From assembly GCA_021813005.1 (NCBI GenBank), contig JAKAMH010000002.1, forward strand, positions 1 through 22,863: a DNA stretch of 22,863 nucleotides, in the 5' to 3' direction. Each line of letters opens with the position of its first letter. Position 1 is the first letter of the stretch. This DNA is from a bacterium. Lineage in GTDB: Bacteria > Patescibacteriota > Microgenomatia > Levybacterales > UBA12049. Shown one piece after another: positions 6,540 to 14,250 of the stretch. The translations under genes were made by a program, and so were the position numbers. The notes under the pieces were generated by a model, which ran no database searches, was not told the origin of the DNA, and was given only the letters and a program-made list of their open reading frames with translations.

Positions 6540-8204
6540 ATGCAGAAAGATATCCTACGACGAAGCCTTGATCTCATAACCAAACGGCAGACAAATATTC
6601 TTTCCGCAGCCTTTGTAATCATGGCTACGGTTATTTTTTCGCAAGTCTTAGGACTGGTGCGAAACAGACTTCTCGTCTCAATTTTTGGTCCATCCAATAC
6701 ACTTGGTATCTATTTCTATGCTTCCCAGCTGCCGGATACTCTCTTTCAGCTTACGATTGCGGCGGCACTTTCCACTGCCTTTATCCCTGTGTTCTCTGAG
6801 TATTTAAGCCGGGGGCGGGAGAAGGAAGCGCATCAGATGGCATCCACGCTGCTTTTTGTCGGACTGCTTATCTTTGCCATTCTCTCTGTCATACTTGTCC
6901 TGTTTGCCGGATTTTTCCTGCAGATTTTCAACCTCGGCTCTAATTTCTCTCCTCGTGATATGTTGCTCATGGTTAACCTCATGCGTATTATTGTCATCGG
7001 CCAACTATTGTTTGTAGTAGGAACGTTTTTTACCGCGCTGCTTCAGTCATATAACCATTTTTTTATTCCCGGCATTGCGGCTGCACTCTATAACCTCGGC
7101 ATGATCGGAGGCATTCTTTTGTTTGCGCCCAAATTCGGTATTTATGCAGCACCATTCGGAGTCATATTTGGCTCGGCAATTTATCTCCTTCTCCAACTTC
7201 CGCTTGCCAAAAAGATCGGTTTCACCTTCCGTCCGTCACTCAAGCTGATCTTTACAGATGGTGTCAGGAAAGTCGGTTCTCTCATGTGGCCACGCACTAT
7301 TTCGATTGTTATTTTCCAGCTAGGTACGCTCGCCATCGCTTCATTCATTTCCTTCCTTGCTGATCCTGGCCGTATGAACGTACTGTTTGATTTTGCCAAA
7401 ACCCTTGCCTTTGCCCCTGTCGCGCTTTTCGGCCAAACTATTGCCCAGGCTGCCTTCCCCGTTCTATCACGCGCCAAAGAAAAACCGGAGGAGTTTCGAA
7501 GCACATTTATTACAAGTTTCAACCAAATGCTTTACCTTGTACTCCCAATCTCTGTCCTTATTCTTGTCCTTCGTATCCCGCTTGTCCGTCTTGTCTTCGG
7601 AGCCAACAAGTTTGACTGGGCCGCTACCGTCCTGACAGGACGTACCTTGGCCTATTTCAGCATATCAATTTTTGCCCAGGCGCTTATTGCGCTTATTCTG
7701 CGTGGCTTCTATGCTCTCCATGATACCAAAATTCCATTGATTATCAGTGGCGTCTCAACAGCTATAATGATTGCGCTTGCCTATATGTTCATCGTAGTCG
7801 ATAACATGGGAATTGTCAGCCTGGCGCTTGCCTACAGTATTGCGAGTATTCTACAGCTTGTCTTCCTCTTTATCCTCCTGGAGCGGAAGATCGGCGGCTT
7901 TACCAAACGTTCACTTATTGTCCCCTGGAGCAAGATTTTCTCGGCATCATTCTTTACGGCGTTTGCACTCTACGTCCCTATTAAACTTCTCGACCAGCTC
8001 GTCTTTGATACGACGAGAACAGTCAATCTGCTTATCCTCACTGGTATATCAAGCAGCGCCGGACTCCTTCTCTATCTCATGTTGACTTGGCTCTTCAATG
8101 TCCATGAGGCACGGACATATCTTCTCGTCTTTAAGAAGATAGGCAACTGGCGTGATATTCTGGGTAAAAGTGACGAGGTTATCGAGGGTAGCACGAGGAT
8201 CTAA
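6540..8204 (+). CDS. murJ: Lipid II flippase MurJ (MviN family)
   Basis: MurJ flips the undecaprenyl-linked peptidoglycan precursor lipid II across the cytoplasmic membrane. The 554-residue product has about 14 hydrophobic segments spread over its length. It carries family-typical stretches near the N-terminus ('VLGLVRNRLLVSIFGPS', 'LPDTLFQLTIAAALSTAFIPVFSE', in part), including charged residues inside the membrane part. 'GFYALHDTKIPL' near residue 390 is a typical MOP-superfamily turn. It starts with ATG at 6540, 51 bases from the divergent rpsT start, without a clear ribosome binding site. It converges on groEL and ends at a shared terminator. Its presence implies that the cell makes its own peptidoglycan. 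Confidence 0.95.
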   Translation: MQKDILRRSLDLITKRQTNILSAAFVIMATVIFSQVLGLVRNRLLVSIFGPSNTLGIYFYASQLPDTLFQLTIAAALSTAFIPVFSEYLSRGREKEAHQMASTLLFVGLLIFAILSVILVLFAGFFLQIFNLGSNFSPRDMLLMVNLMRIIVIGQLLFVVGTFFTALLQSYNHFFIPGIAAALYNLGMIGGILLFAPKFGIYAAPFGVIFGSAIYLLLQLPLAKKIGFTFRPSLKLIFTDGVRKVGSLMWPRTISIVIFQLGTLAIASFISFLADPGRMNVLFDFAKTLAFAPVALFGQTIAQAAFPVLSRAKEKPEEFRSTFITSFNQMLYLVLPISVLILVLRIPLVRLVFGANKFDWAATVLTGRTLAYFSISIFAQALIALILRGFYALHDTKIPLIISGVSTAIMIALAYMFIVVDNMGIVSLALAYSIASILQLVFLFILLERKIGGFTKRSLIVPWSKIFSASFFTAFALYVPIKLLDQLVFDTTRTVNLLILTGISSSAGLLLYLMLTWLFNVHEARTYLLVFKKIGNWRDILGKSDEVIEGSTRI

Positions 8205-8230
8205 CAGAACTACTCCATTTTTAACAAACA

Positions 8231-8262
8231 AAAACCCCGCTTGGCGAGGTCATATATTTTTT
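8231..8262. terminator. Bidirectional terminator between murJ and groEL
   Basis: The inverted repeat ACCCCGC/GCGAGGT (8234-8250, one mismatch, 3-base loop) is followed on the plus strand by CATATA and seven T. On the minus strand it is followed at once by TTTTG, so it can serve both converging genes. Confidence 0.75.
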
Positions 8263-8278
8263 TATCCTTCCCTGAGAT

Positions 8279-9943
8279 TTAGAAGCCCATACCGCCCGGC
8301 ATACCTCCAGGCATGCCACCACCCATCTCAGGCTCTTTTTTCTCAGGAATATCTGTCACCAGCGCCTCGGTAGTCAGGATCATAGCCGCGACCGAGACCG
8401 CATTCTGTACGGCAGTCCGAACGACTTTGAGCGGATCAATAATGCCCTCTTTCAACATGTCAACCGGTGTTGCCGTGTCGACTGAGTCAATTTTCAGTAC
8501 ATTGAATCCACGGCCGGAGGTACTTGCCTCCCGCGCCTTGGCGATCAGCTGACCCGCGTCAAGACCCGCGTTGGTAATAAGCTTCTTGAACGGCTCCTCA
8601 AGCGAATTCTTGACGATCTCAAACCCGATCAGTTCATCCCGACTTGCATGGGCTGCTTCAAGCGCTTTTGTATTCATCTTACCGGCTATATCAAGAAGCG
8701 CCACACTACCACCCGGAACGATACCTTCCTCAAGCGCTGCCTTGGTCGCAGCTACGGCATCATTGACACGCTCTTTTTTATCTTTGAGTTCAACCTCAGT
8801 CGCAGCCCCGACATTGATGACAGCAACTCCACCGGAAAGCTTGGCGAGGCGCTCCTGCAGCTTCTCGCGATCAAAATCGGAGGTCGCCTGGTCAATGGCC
8901 CGTTTAATCTGGGCTACTCTCGCTTTGATATCGGCGGCGTTGCCTTTACCGCCAATAATGCGTGCATTATCTTTATCTGCCCAGACTTTATCGGCTCTTC
9001 CGCAGTCATCCAGGGTCACGCTCTCAAATTTGCGTCCTGTGTCCTCTGAGATAACTGTACCGCCTGTCAGAATGGCGATATCCTGAAGCATTTCTTTTCG
9101 TCTATCACCAAAGCCAGGCGCCTTTATCGCGAGCGTATTGAAGGTACCGCGCAGCTTATTGAGAACCAAGGTAGCGAGTGCCTCACCCTCAATATCGTCC
9201 GCGATAATGACAAGATTCTTGGAAACCTTGACGAGTCCTTCTAAAAATGGCAACAGCTCATTGAGAGCCGAGATCTTTTTATCTGTAATGAGGATGTAGG
9301 GGCTGTCAATTTCAGCTTCCATTTTGTCTGAGTTGGTGACAAAATAGGCTGAAGCGTATCCTTTATCAAACTCCATACCTTCCTTGTACTCCACTTCTGT
9401 CGAAAGGCCACGGCCTTCCTCAACCGTCACTACTCCGTCTTTGCCCACCTGTTTCAGCGCTTGGGCGATGAGTGCCCCAAGCTCTCGGTCTCCAGCAGAA
9501 ATGGTAGCCACGTTGGCAATGTCTTCCGGCTTGATCGCCTTGCCCGCCTTCTTAAGCTCCTCTACTACATGTTTACCTGCCTTCTCGATACCCTGACGCA
9601 TAATCATGGCATTGGCGCCTGAATTTGCCATCTTGATGCCTTCATTAACAATCGCCCGGGTAAGCACAGTCGCGGTGGTCGTCCCGTCCCCTGCCACATC
9701 CGCCGTCTTTGAGGCAGCCTCCTTGACAAGCTGCGCGCCCATATTCTCAAACGGATCCTCGAGTTCAATCTCCTTAGCAACTGTCACTCCGTCATGAATA
9801 ACATTGGGGGCTCCCCACTTTTTGTCAAGTGCGACATTCCGGCCCTTGGGACCAAGTGTGGTCGCCACTGCGTCAGCGAGTTTGTTTACTCCCCTTTGGA
9901 GTGATTCCCGTGCGTCTTGTGCGTATTTAATTTGTTTTGCCAT
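8279..9943 (-). CDS. groEL: Chaperonin GroEL (Hsp60)
   Basis: GroEL is a double-ring ATP-driven protein-folding chamber that works with the GroES lid. The start chosen is ATG at 9941-9943 (MAKQIKYAQDARESLQ), the conserved family start; a 12-residue upstream extension of the frame is not family-like. This gives 554 residues. The nucleotide site motifs TLGPKGRNV and GDGTTTATV and the 'VGAATEVE' region holding the catalytic Asp are present. The tail is the Gly/Met-rich type (PGGMPGGMGF). One departure is 'EEGIVPGGS', where the signature usually has a third Gly instead of Ser. It lies 70 bases after groES and is probably co-transcribed. Confidence 0.98.
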   Translation of the reverse strand: MAKQIKYAQDARESLQRGVNKLADAVATTLGPKGRNVALDKKWGAPNVIHDGVTVAKEIELEDPFENMGAQLVKEAASKTADVAGDGTTTATVLTRAIVNEGIKMANSGANAMIMRQGIEKAGKHVVEELKKAGKAIKPEDIANVATISAGDRELGALIAQALKQVGKDGVVTVEEGRGLSTEVEYKEGMEFDKGYASAYFVTNSDKMEAEIDSPYILITDKKISALNELLPFLEGLVKVSKNLVIIADDIEGEALATLVLNKLRGTFNTLAIKAPGFGDRRKEMLQDIAILTGGTVISEDTGRKFESVTLDDCGRADKVWADKDNARIIGGKGNAADIKARVAQIKRAIDQATSDFDREKLQERLAKLSGGVAVINVGAATEVELKDKKERVNDAVAATKAALEEGIVPGGSVALLDIAGKMNTKALEAAHASRDELIGFEIVKNSLEEPFKKLITNAGLDAGQLIAKAREASTSGRGFNVLKIDSVDTATPVDMLKEGIIDPLKVVRTAVQNAVSVAAMILTTEALVTDIPEKKEPEMGGGMPGGMPGGMGF

Positions 9944-9977
9944 AAACTTGATTTTCGCCGATTTAAAGCAGATATTC

Positions 9978-10021
9978 ACTGATTCATCTGTGTAAATCAG
10001 TTTCTTATCCGTGTTAATCCA
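9978..10021. repeat. Degenerate repeat and hairpin between groES and groEL
   Basis: Two related units, ATCTGTGTAAATCAG (9986-10000) and ATCCGTGTTAATCCA (10007-10021), match at 11 of 15 positions at 21-base spacing. The second includes the groES stop codon. Within the region, ACTGATT (9978-9984) and AATCAGT (9995-10001) form a 7-bp stem with a 10-base loop. The G/T-rich 'GTGTnAATC' pattern resembles a short repeat I have seen between genes in unrelated bacteria. It may tune the groES:groEL ratio or be inert. Confidence 0.45.
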
Positions 10022-10313
10022 ATACTGCTAAGATATCTTTCTCCTCAACCAGCATCCACTCATCAGCGCCGATCTTAACCTCATTGCCTCCCCATTTCTT
10101 ATACATGACTTTCTGTCCAATTTTGACCGTCACCGGCAGCACTTTACCGTCAGGCGTTCTGTGGCCAGGACCGACAGCCATCACTTCACCAATCTGCGGT
10201 TTTTCTTTGGCAGTATCAGGCAGTATAATGCCGCTTGCGGTTTTTTCCTCAGCTTCAAGAGGTTTGACCAGTACATTGTCGAACAGCGGTTTGATGTTTG
10301 TTTTCATTGTCAT
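10014..10313 (-). CDS. groES: Co-chaperonin GroES (Hsp10)
   Basis: GroES is the seven-fold lid of the GroEL chamber. The 99-residue product has the expected β-barrel pattern: 'IKPLFDNVLVKPLE', the mobile loop around 'EEKTASGIILPDTAKEK', 'GEVMAVGPG' and the end 'LVEEKDILAVLD'. Two starts are possible, ATG at 10311-10313 (MTMKTNIK) and ATG at 10305-10307 (MKTNIK); neither has a Shine-Dalgarno. It precedes groEL in the usual order. No CIRCE operator (TTAGCACTC and its inverted copy) is seen upstream, so HrcA control is not supported. Confidence 0.97.
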   Translation of the reverse strand: MTMKTNIKPLFDNVLVKPLEAEEKTASGIILPDTAKEKPQIGEVMAVGPGHRTPDGKVLPVTVKIGQKVMYKKWGGNEVKIGADEWMLVEEKDILAVLD

Positions 10314-10361
10314 AACAAGTTAATTTTTGACAGTTAATCACTTGTAACTTCCTACTGCTAA

Positions 10362-10391
10362 TTTATACACTAGGGGTACCGTAGTTGTCAA
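10362..10391 (-). promoter_or_regulatory. Predicted groESL promoter
   Basis: Minus strand: consensus -35 TTGACA (10386-10391), an 18-base spacer and -10 TATAAA (10362-10367). The leader to groES is about 45 nt, with no clear Shine-Dalgarno. The region 10314-10495 otherwise holds only this promoter and the divergent one at 10436-10464. Confidence 0.65.
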
Positions 10392-10435
10392 TAACCTATA
10401 GTTTATATCTCACGGCCAGCGGGCAGAGATAGCGC

Positions 10436-10464
10436 TTGACACCTTACCATAACTTCTATACGAT
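10436..10464 (+). promoter_or_regulatory. Predicted promoter of the cohesin/PKD gene
   Basis: TTGACA (10436-10441), a 17-base spacer and TACGAT (10459-10464) on the plus strand. The first TTG of this box has the reading frame of the downstream gene, but it is better read as the -35 element, which moves the gene start to 10496. Confidence 0.6.
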
Positions 10465-10495
10465 TAAATCAAGCTCTGGAAGTGCTGTTATTTGT

Positions 10496-11677
10496 ATGAA
10501 TTTGAATGGGAAAAAATTACTGCTCCTGGGATTTGTTCTCATCCTGCTTGTTGCTATCCCGCTCACACTTTTTCTCCTGCAGAAACAACAGGAGACGAGG
10601 AGTAGGGCTCAAAAGTCAACCAATCTGTCTTTTTCTCCGAGTTCATCACAGTCTTCGCCTCTACAAAAGGCGGTGGGCGATACATTTTCACTTGATGTCA
10701 TGGTCAATCCGGGACAAAATATTGTCTCCTTCGTGAAGCTGGAGGTGCAATATGACGCAGATAAGATCGCTACCGATTCCTCAAACGCATTTCAACCCAA
10801 TTCTGCCGCCTTCCCCACAATACTAGAAGGGCCAATCTACAGTCCCGGTAAAATACAAGTAACGCTTTCTGTCGGTTCTGATCCGACCAAAGCTATTCAA
10901 TCCATCACCAAAGCTGCTACATTCAACTTTAAAGCAATTGGGCCGACAGCCGCCGGAACGCCCACGCTCATCACCTATGGGGCACAGACGCAGGTGCTCT
11001 CCATCGGGTCAACGGACCAAGCTTCCGAGGATGTTCTCTCAAGCGCCACTCCTGCTACGGTTGTTATCACGGGTAGCGGGAGCGGGGGAACGCCGACGCC
11101 TACGCCCGAGACGGGCACGACACCTGTCCCAACCAGTACCGGTACGCCGCCACCTCCAGTCACTCAGGTACCGGCTGCACAGCCGACTGTGGCAGCTAAT
11201 CAACCGCCTATCTGCCAGAGCCTGAACGTTTCACCCAGCAACTCAGGATCTGCTCCTTATGCAGTCACACTCGCGACCAGCGGTTATGATCCTGACGGAT
11301 CGGTAAACAAGGTTACATTTAATTTTGGGGACGGGCAAGTAAGTGACATCACCCAAGGCGGCGGCATTGGAACTGCTTCCATCAGCGCCCAGACAGTTCA
11401 TACATATCAAGGCGGCGGCACATTCCAGGCAAGCGCTATCTACACGGATGATCGGGGGGCAGTCAGCGCACAAGGCGCTTGTACCCAGACAATTACCGTA
11501 GCCGCGCCGATCGCCAGTACTCAAACAGGGGGAAGTAACGGGGTAGTGGCACAGCCAACCGTAACTCCTGCCCCAACTGCCCTGCCGTCCACTGGACCTG
11601 GCAGTAAGTTTATCGGGATCGGAGCAGTTGTTACCATCCTGACGCTTATCGGAGGCATGCTCTTCTTCGCCCTCTAA
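10496..11677 (+). CDS. Cell-surface protein: N-terminal membrane anchor, cohesin domain, PKD domain, LPSTG end
   Basis: The start chosen is ATG at 10496 (MNLNGKKLLLLGF), after the promoter, with GGAAGTG 11 bases upstream, giving 393 residues. Order: a hydrophobic segment (about 8-27) then basic 'QETRSRAQ'; a cohesin-like β-domain (about 35-185, with 'VGDTFSLDVMVNPGQNIVSF'); a Thr/Pro-rich linker (about 195-235); a PKD-like domain (about 245-335, 'SGYDPDGSVNKVTFNFGDG', 'VHTYQGGGTF'). It ends with a second linker, LPSTG and a final hydrophobic helix. Cohesins bind dockerins, so it may scaffold surface proteins. LPSTG matches a sortase signal, but no basic residues follow the last helix. Such proteins are common in Microgenomates; the binding partner is unknown. 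Confidence 0.8.
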   Translation: MNLNGKKLLLLGFVLILLVAIPLTLFLLQKQQETRSRAQKSTNLSFSPSSSQSSPLQKAVGDTFSLDVMVNPGQNIVSFVKLEVQYDADKIATDSSNAFQPNSAAFPTILEGPIYSPGKIQVTLSVGSDPTKAIQSITKAATFNFKAIGPTAAGTPTLITYGAQTQVLSIGSTDQASEDVLSSATPATVVITGSGSGGTPTPTPETGTTPVPTSTGTPPPPVTQVPAAQPTVAANQPPICQSLNVSPSNSGSAPYAVTLATSGYDPDGSVNKVTFNFGDGQVSDITQGGGIGTASISAQTVHTYQGGGTFQASAIYTDDRGAVSAQGACTQTITVAAPIASTQTGGSNGVVAQPTVTPAPTALPSTGPGSKFIGIGAVVTILTLIGGMLFFAL

Positions 11678-11729
11678 AACATCATGAACTACCGCTTACC
11701 TCCTTCTCCTGAAAGGTGAAGAAATGAAT

Positions 11730-13457
11730 TTAATTCTCAATGAGGGAGAACAAGGCTTCCTGAGGAAGTGAGACTTTGCCTGAGGTGATCATCCGTTTCT
11801 TGCCTTTTTTCTGTGCTTCAAGTAGCTTGTCTTTGCGTGTCCTGTCTCCGCCACTCATCTTGGCAAGCACGTCTTTTCGAAACGGGGGAATCTCCTCACG
11901 TGCGATAATCGTGCCATTGGTGAGCGCTTGGATTACCTGCCTGAACTGTTGCCTTGGAAGTGACTCCTTCAGTTTGGATGTCTTCTCCCGGGCGATATAG
12001 GGAGCGTCCTCTTTGTAGACGAGTTCTGAGAGTACATCGATCGGATTGTCGTTTATACGGATCTCAAGCGGTACCAGGTTTGCCTTTTTGTAGTCTGTCA
12101 GCTCATAATCAATACTGCCATACCCTGAGGTCACAGACTTTATCTCCGCAGACAATCCGCGGATAAACATTGTGTACGGCATCTCATACGTCAAAACTGC
12201 GTATCCCTCGTGGTAGGCAAGATCGAGCATATCACCTTTTCGTTTCTGACAGACAGCCATGACGCCACCTACATACTGCGTAGGAGTGAAGACAGAGAGC
12301 ATCATGTACGGCTCATAGATCTCCTCCCCTTTATACTCATAAAGTACATGCGGCATGGTAAGGAGAAGGTCCAGGCCAAACTCCTGCTGCAGCCGCTCTT
12401 TGACTATTTCCGCATGCAATAACCCCAAGAATCCGACCCGAAACCCACTTCCCAGGTAGGCTGAGTAATCCTCGCTCCAGGTAAGCGCCGTATCATTGAG
12501 TGAAAGTTTACCAAGTGATTCGCGAAGGCGCGGAAAATCATCGGAGGATTTGGGATACATGCCAAAAAAAACCATTGGTTTGGGAGTATTATATCCGGGA
12601 AGTGGTACGGCAGTACTCCCGGCAGCGATAATTGTATCTCCCACCCGTGCTTGCCGAATATCTTTGACACCTGTCAGGATATACCCTATCTCACCTGTTG
12701 AGAGTACCTGTGAGGACTTAAGAAACGGTGAGAAGTACCCAACGTCCGTTACGTCCGACTGCACGGCATTTTGAGCAAACGTGACGTTGCTGCCCTTCCT
12801 AACGCTCCCATCAACCAGGCGAACATAGGAAATCACGCCACGGTACTCATCATAAACGGCATCAAAGATAAGCGCCCGGAGCGGCCCATCCTCACTCCCA
12901 ATCGGCGGCGGGATTTTCTCAACTATTTTGTCAAGCAACCTGTCGACGTTTTCCCCCGTCTTGGCCGAAATAAAGAGAATTTCCTCATCTGAGAATCCAA
13001 ACGTTTCAACGAGTTCCTTCACCACTGCCTCAGTCTGGGCATTGGGAAGATCTATCTTATTGATGACGGGGATCAGCACCAGATTCTCCTTTTTGGCACT
13101 CATGTAGTGGGCAACCGTCTGGGCTTGAATACCCTGCGTTGCGTCTACCAGAAGCACGGCACCCTCACAGGCAGCCAGTGTCCGGGATACCTCATAGGAG
13201 AAGTCCACATGGCCTGGCGTATCAATAAGATTGAATTCGTAAAAGACGGCCTCTTTCTCGTAGTACATCCTGACGGGCGCCAACTTGATCGTAATACCCC
13301 GCTGTCTTGAGATTATATTTTGATCCAGAAACTGTTCGCTCAGCTTATCTTTGGGAATAGTTTTGGTCAGTTCCAAGAGTCGGTCGGAAAGTGTCGATTT
13401 GCCGTGATCGATGTGCGCGATAATGGCAAAATTTCTGATATTTTTTCTTTCAGTCAT
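11730..13457 (-). CDS. lepA: Elongation factor 4 (LepA), ribosome-associated GTPase
   Basis: LepA is a translational GTPase that acts on the ribosome (initiation fidelity, back-translocation). The 575-residue product has G1 AHIDHGKST, switch 'RQRGITIK', G3 DTPGHVDFSYEV, G4 NKIDLPNA and G5 'ISAKTG'. The LepA-specific C-terminal domain ends 'GKKRMITSGKVSLPQEALF', which separates it from EF-G. It is slightly shorter than the usual roughly 600 residues. The ATG at 13455-13457 has no Shine-Dalgarno, and a TACAAT -10 ends 7 bases before it, so leaderless initiation is predicted. It is divergent from the cyclophilin gene, with 79 bases between start codons. No clear terminator is seen in the 52-base gap to the converging cohesin gene. 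Confidence 0.97.
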   Translation of the reverse strand: MTERKNIRNFAIIAHIDHGKSTLSDRLLELTKTIPKDKLSEQFLDQNIISRQRGITIKLAPVRMYYEKEAVFYEFNLIDTPGHVDFSYEVSRTLAACEGAVLLVDATQGIQAQTVAHYMSAKKENLVLIPVINKIDLPNAQTEAVVKELVETFGFSDEEILFISAKTGENVDRLLDKIVEKIPPPIGSEDGPLRALIFDAVYDEYRGVISYVRLVDGSVRKGSNVTFAQNAVQSDVTDVGYFSPFLKSSQVLSTGEIGYILTGVKDIRQARVGDTIIAAGSTAVPLPGYNTPKPMVFFGMYPKSSDDFPRLRESLGKLSLNDTALTWSEDYSAYLGSGFRVGFLGLLHAEIVKERLQQEFGLDLLLTMPHVLYEYKGEEIYEPYMMLSVFTPTQYVGGVMAVCQKRKGDMLDLAYHEGYAVLTYEMPYTMFIRGLSAEIKSVTSGYGSIDYELTDYKKANLVPLEIRINDNPIDVLSELVYKEDAPYIAREKTSKLKESLPRQQFRQVIQALTNGTIIAREEIPPFRKDVLAKMSGGDRTRKDKLLEAQKKGKKRMITSGKVSLPQEALFSLIEN

Positions 13458-13464
13458 GATCCGT

Positions 13465-13493
13465 ATTGTAGCCTATCCAGCCTCAGAGTGCAA
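13465..13493 (-). promoter_or_regulatory. Predicted lepA promoter (leaderless arrangement)
   Basis: Minus strand: TTGCAC (13488-13493), 17 bases, TACAAT (13465-13470), then 7 bases to the lepA ATG. Transcription is expected to start at about the start codon. Confidence 0.55.
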
Positions 13494-13500
13494 AGAAGAC

Positions 13501-13528
13501 TGGACAGAAAAATGGATAGTGATACAAT
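13501..13528 (+). promoter_or_regulatory. Predicted cyclophilin promoter (leaderless arrangement)
   Basis: TGGACA (13501-13506), 16 bases, TACAAT (13523-13528), then 8 bases to the ATG at 13537. Both boxes match 5 of 6 consensus positions. The mRNA leader would be 0-2 nt. Confidence 0.6.
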
Positions 13529-13536
13529 GAAGAACC

Positions 13537-14250
13537 ATGAATAAGTTTTATATCGTTACATTTGGTGCTGTCATTATTCTCTTCGGTGTGATATTCTTCG
13601 CCATACAAGGCGGAAATTTGATGAAAAACAGTACGGCAAATAAACTACCATCACTTCCGGCAGACGCAGGCAAGTTCACGCCGCTTCAGCCTCCCACTCC
13701 CAATGCTCAGCAGATCCAGCAAGCACAAGTACTTCGCCAGCAGCAGCTCGCCCGGGAACAACAACAGGCCTTAAGTGGCCCACAGGGGCCATCTTCGTCA
13801 AGTGCCGATCTGGCAAACAATATCCCGGCATCGGCTACTGCTACTATCAAGACAGTGAAAGGGGATATTGTCCTGACACTGTATGGCAAAGACGCTCCGC
13901 ATACTGTTGAAAACTTCATCAATAAGGCTAAAAGCGGCTTCTATAATGGCCTCGTGTTTCATAGAGTCGAAGACTGGGTCATCCAGGGAGGAGATCCGCA
14001 AGGCAACGGCACCGGCGGCGGGCATATGCCGACAGAGCTGAATGACAAACCGTTTGTCACGGGGTCCCTGGGTGTGGCTCGCGGTGGCGACATCAGTATC
14101 TCAAATGACTCACAGTTTTTCATCACCAAGTCCGACGCCTCCTGGCTCAACCACCAGTACACCAACTTCGGCATGGTGACAGAGGGCATGGATGTGGTGG
14201 ATAAGATCCAAATCGGCGATAAAATCAAGAGCATCACGATTAATCAATAA
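13537..14250 (+). CDS. Membrane-anchored cyclophilin-type peptidyl-prolyl isomerase
   Basis: The enzyme speeds cis-trans isomerisation of X-Pro bonds, here probably outside the membrane on exported proteins. Of 237 residues, about 5-24 form a hydrophobic anchor (FYIVTFGAVIILFGVIFFAI). Residues 40-95 are a Pro/Gln/Ala-rich linker. Residues 98-237 are a compact cyclophilin domain. Motifs seen: 'FHRVEDWVIQGGDPQGNGTGGG' (in part, with catalytic Arg and Gln), 'SQFFIT', 'TNFGMVTEGMDVVDKI'. The usual Phe-Met before IQGGD is Trp-Val, and the usual active-site His near the end is Tyr, as in some bacterial periplasmic forms. Its 3' end overlaps the converging argG coding end by 11 bases. Confidence 0.93.
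   Translation: MNKFYIVTFGAVIILFGVIFFAIQGGNLMKNSTANKLPSLPADAGKFTPLQPPTPNAQQIQQAQVLRQQQLAREQQQALSGPQGPSSSSADLANNIPASATATIKTVKGDIVLTLYGKDAPHTVENFINKAKSGFYNGLVFHRVEDWVIQGGDPQGNGTGGGHMPTELNDKPFVTGSLGVARGGDISISNDSQFFITKSDASWLNHQYTNFGMVTEGMDVVDKIQIGDKIKSITINQ

Noticed and set aside
8571..9086. 171-codon plus-strand frame antisense to groEL
   Set aside because: Ser/Leu/Ala-rich low-complexity product, mirrors groEL codon positions; no independent signals.
9944..9979. Upstream start of groEL adding 12 residues (MNICFKSAKIKF)
   Set aside because: The family start MAKQIKYAQDARE is at 9943; the extension is not family-like.
10314..10495. CIRCE operator (HrcA site) upstream of groES
   Set aside because: No TTAGCACTC or its inverted partner is present; only ordinary promoter boxes are seen.
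10436..10495. TTG start for the cohesin gene at 10436
   Set aside because: This TTG is part of a consensus -35 TTGACA box, with a -10 box 17 bases later; the ATG at 10496 follows the predicted transcription start and begins a normal membrane anchor.
11678..11729. Terminator between the cohesin gene and lepA
   Set aside because: Only a weak CCTTCTCC/GGTGAAG pairing is visible, without a U-tract on either strand.
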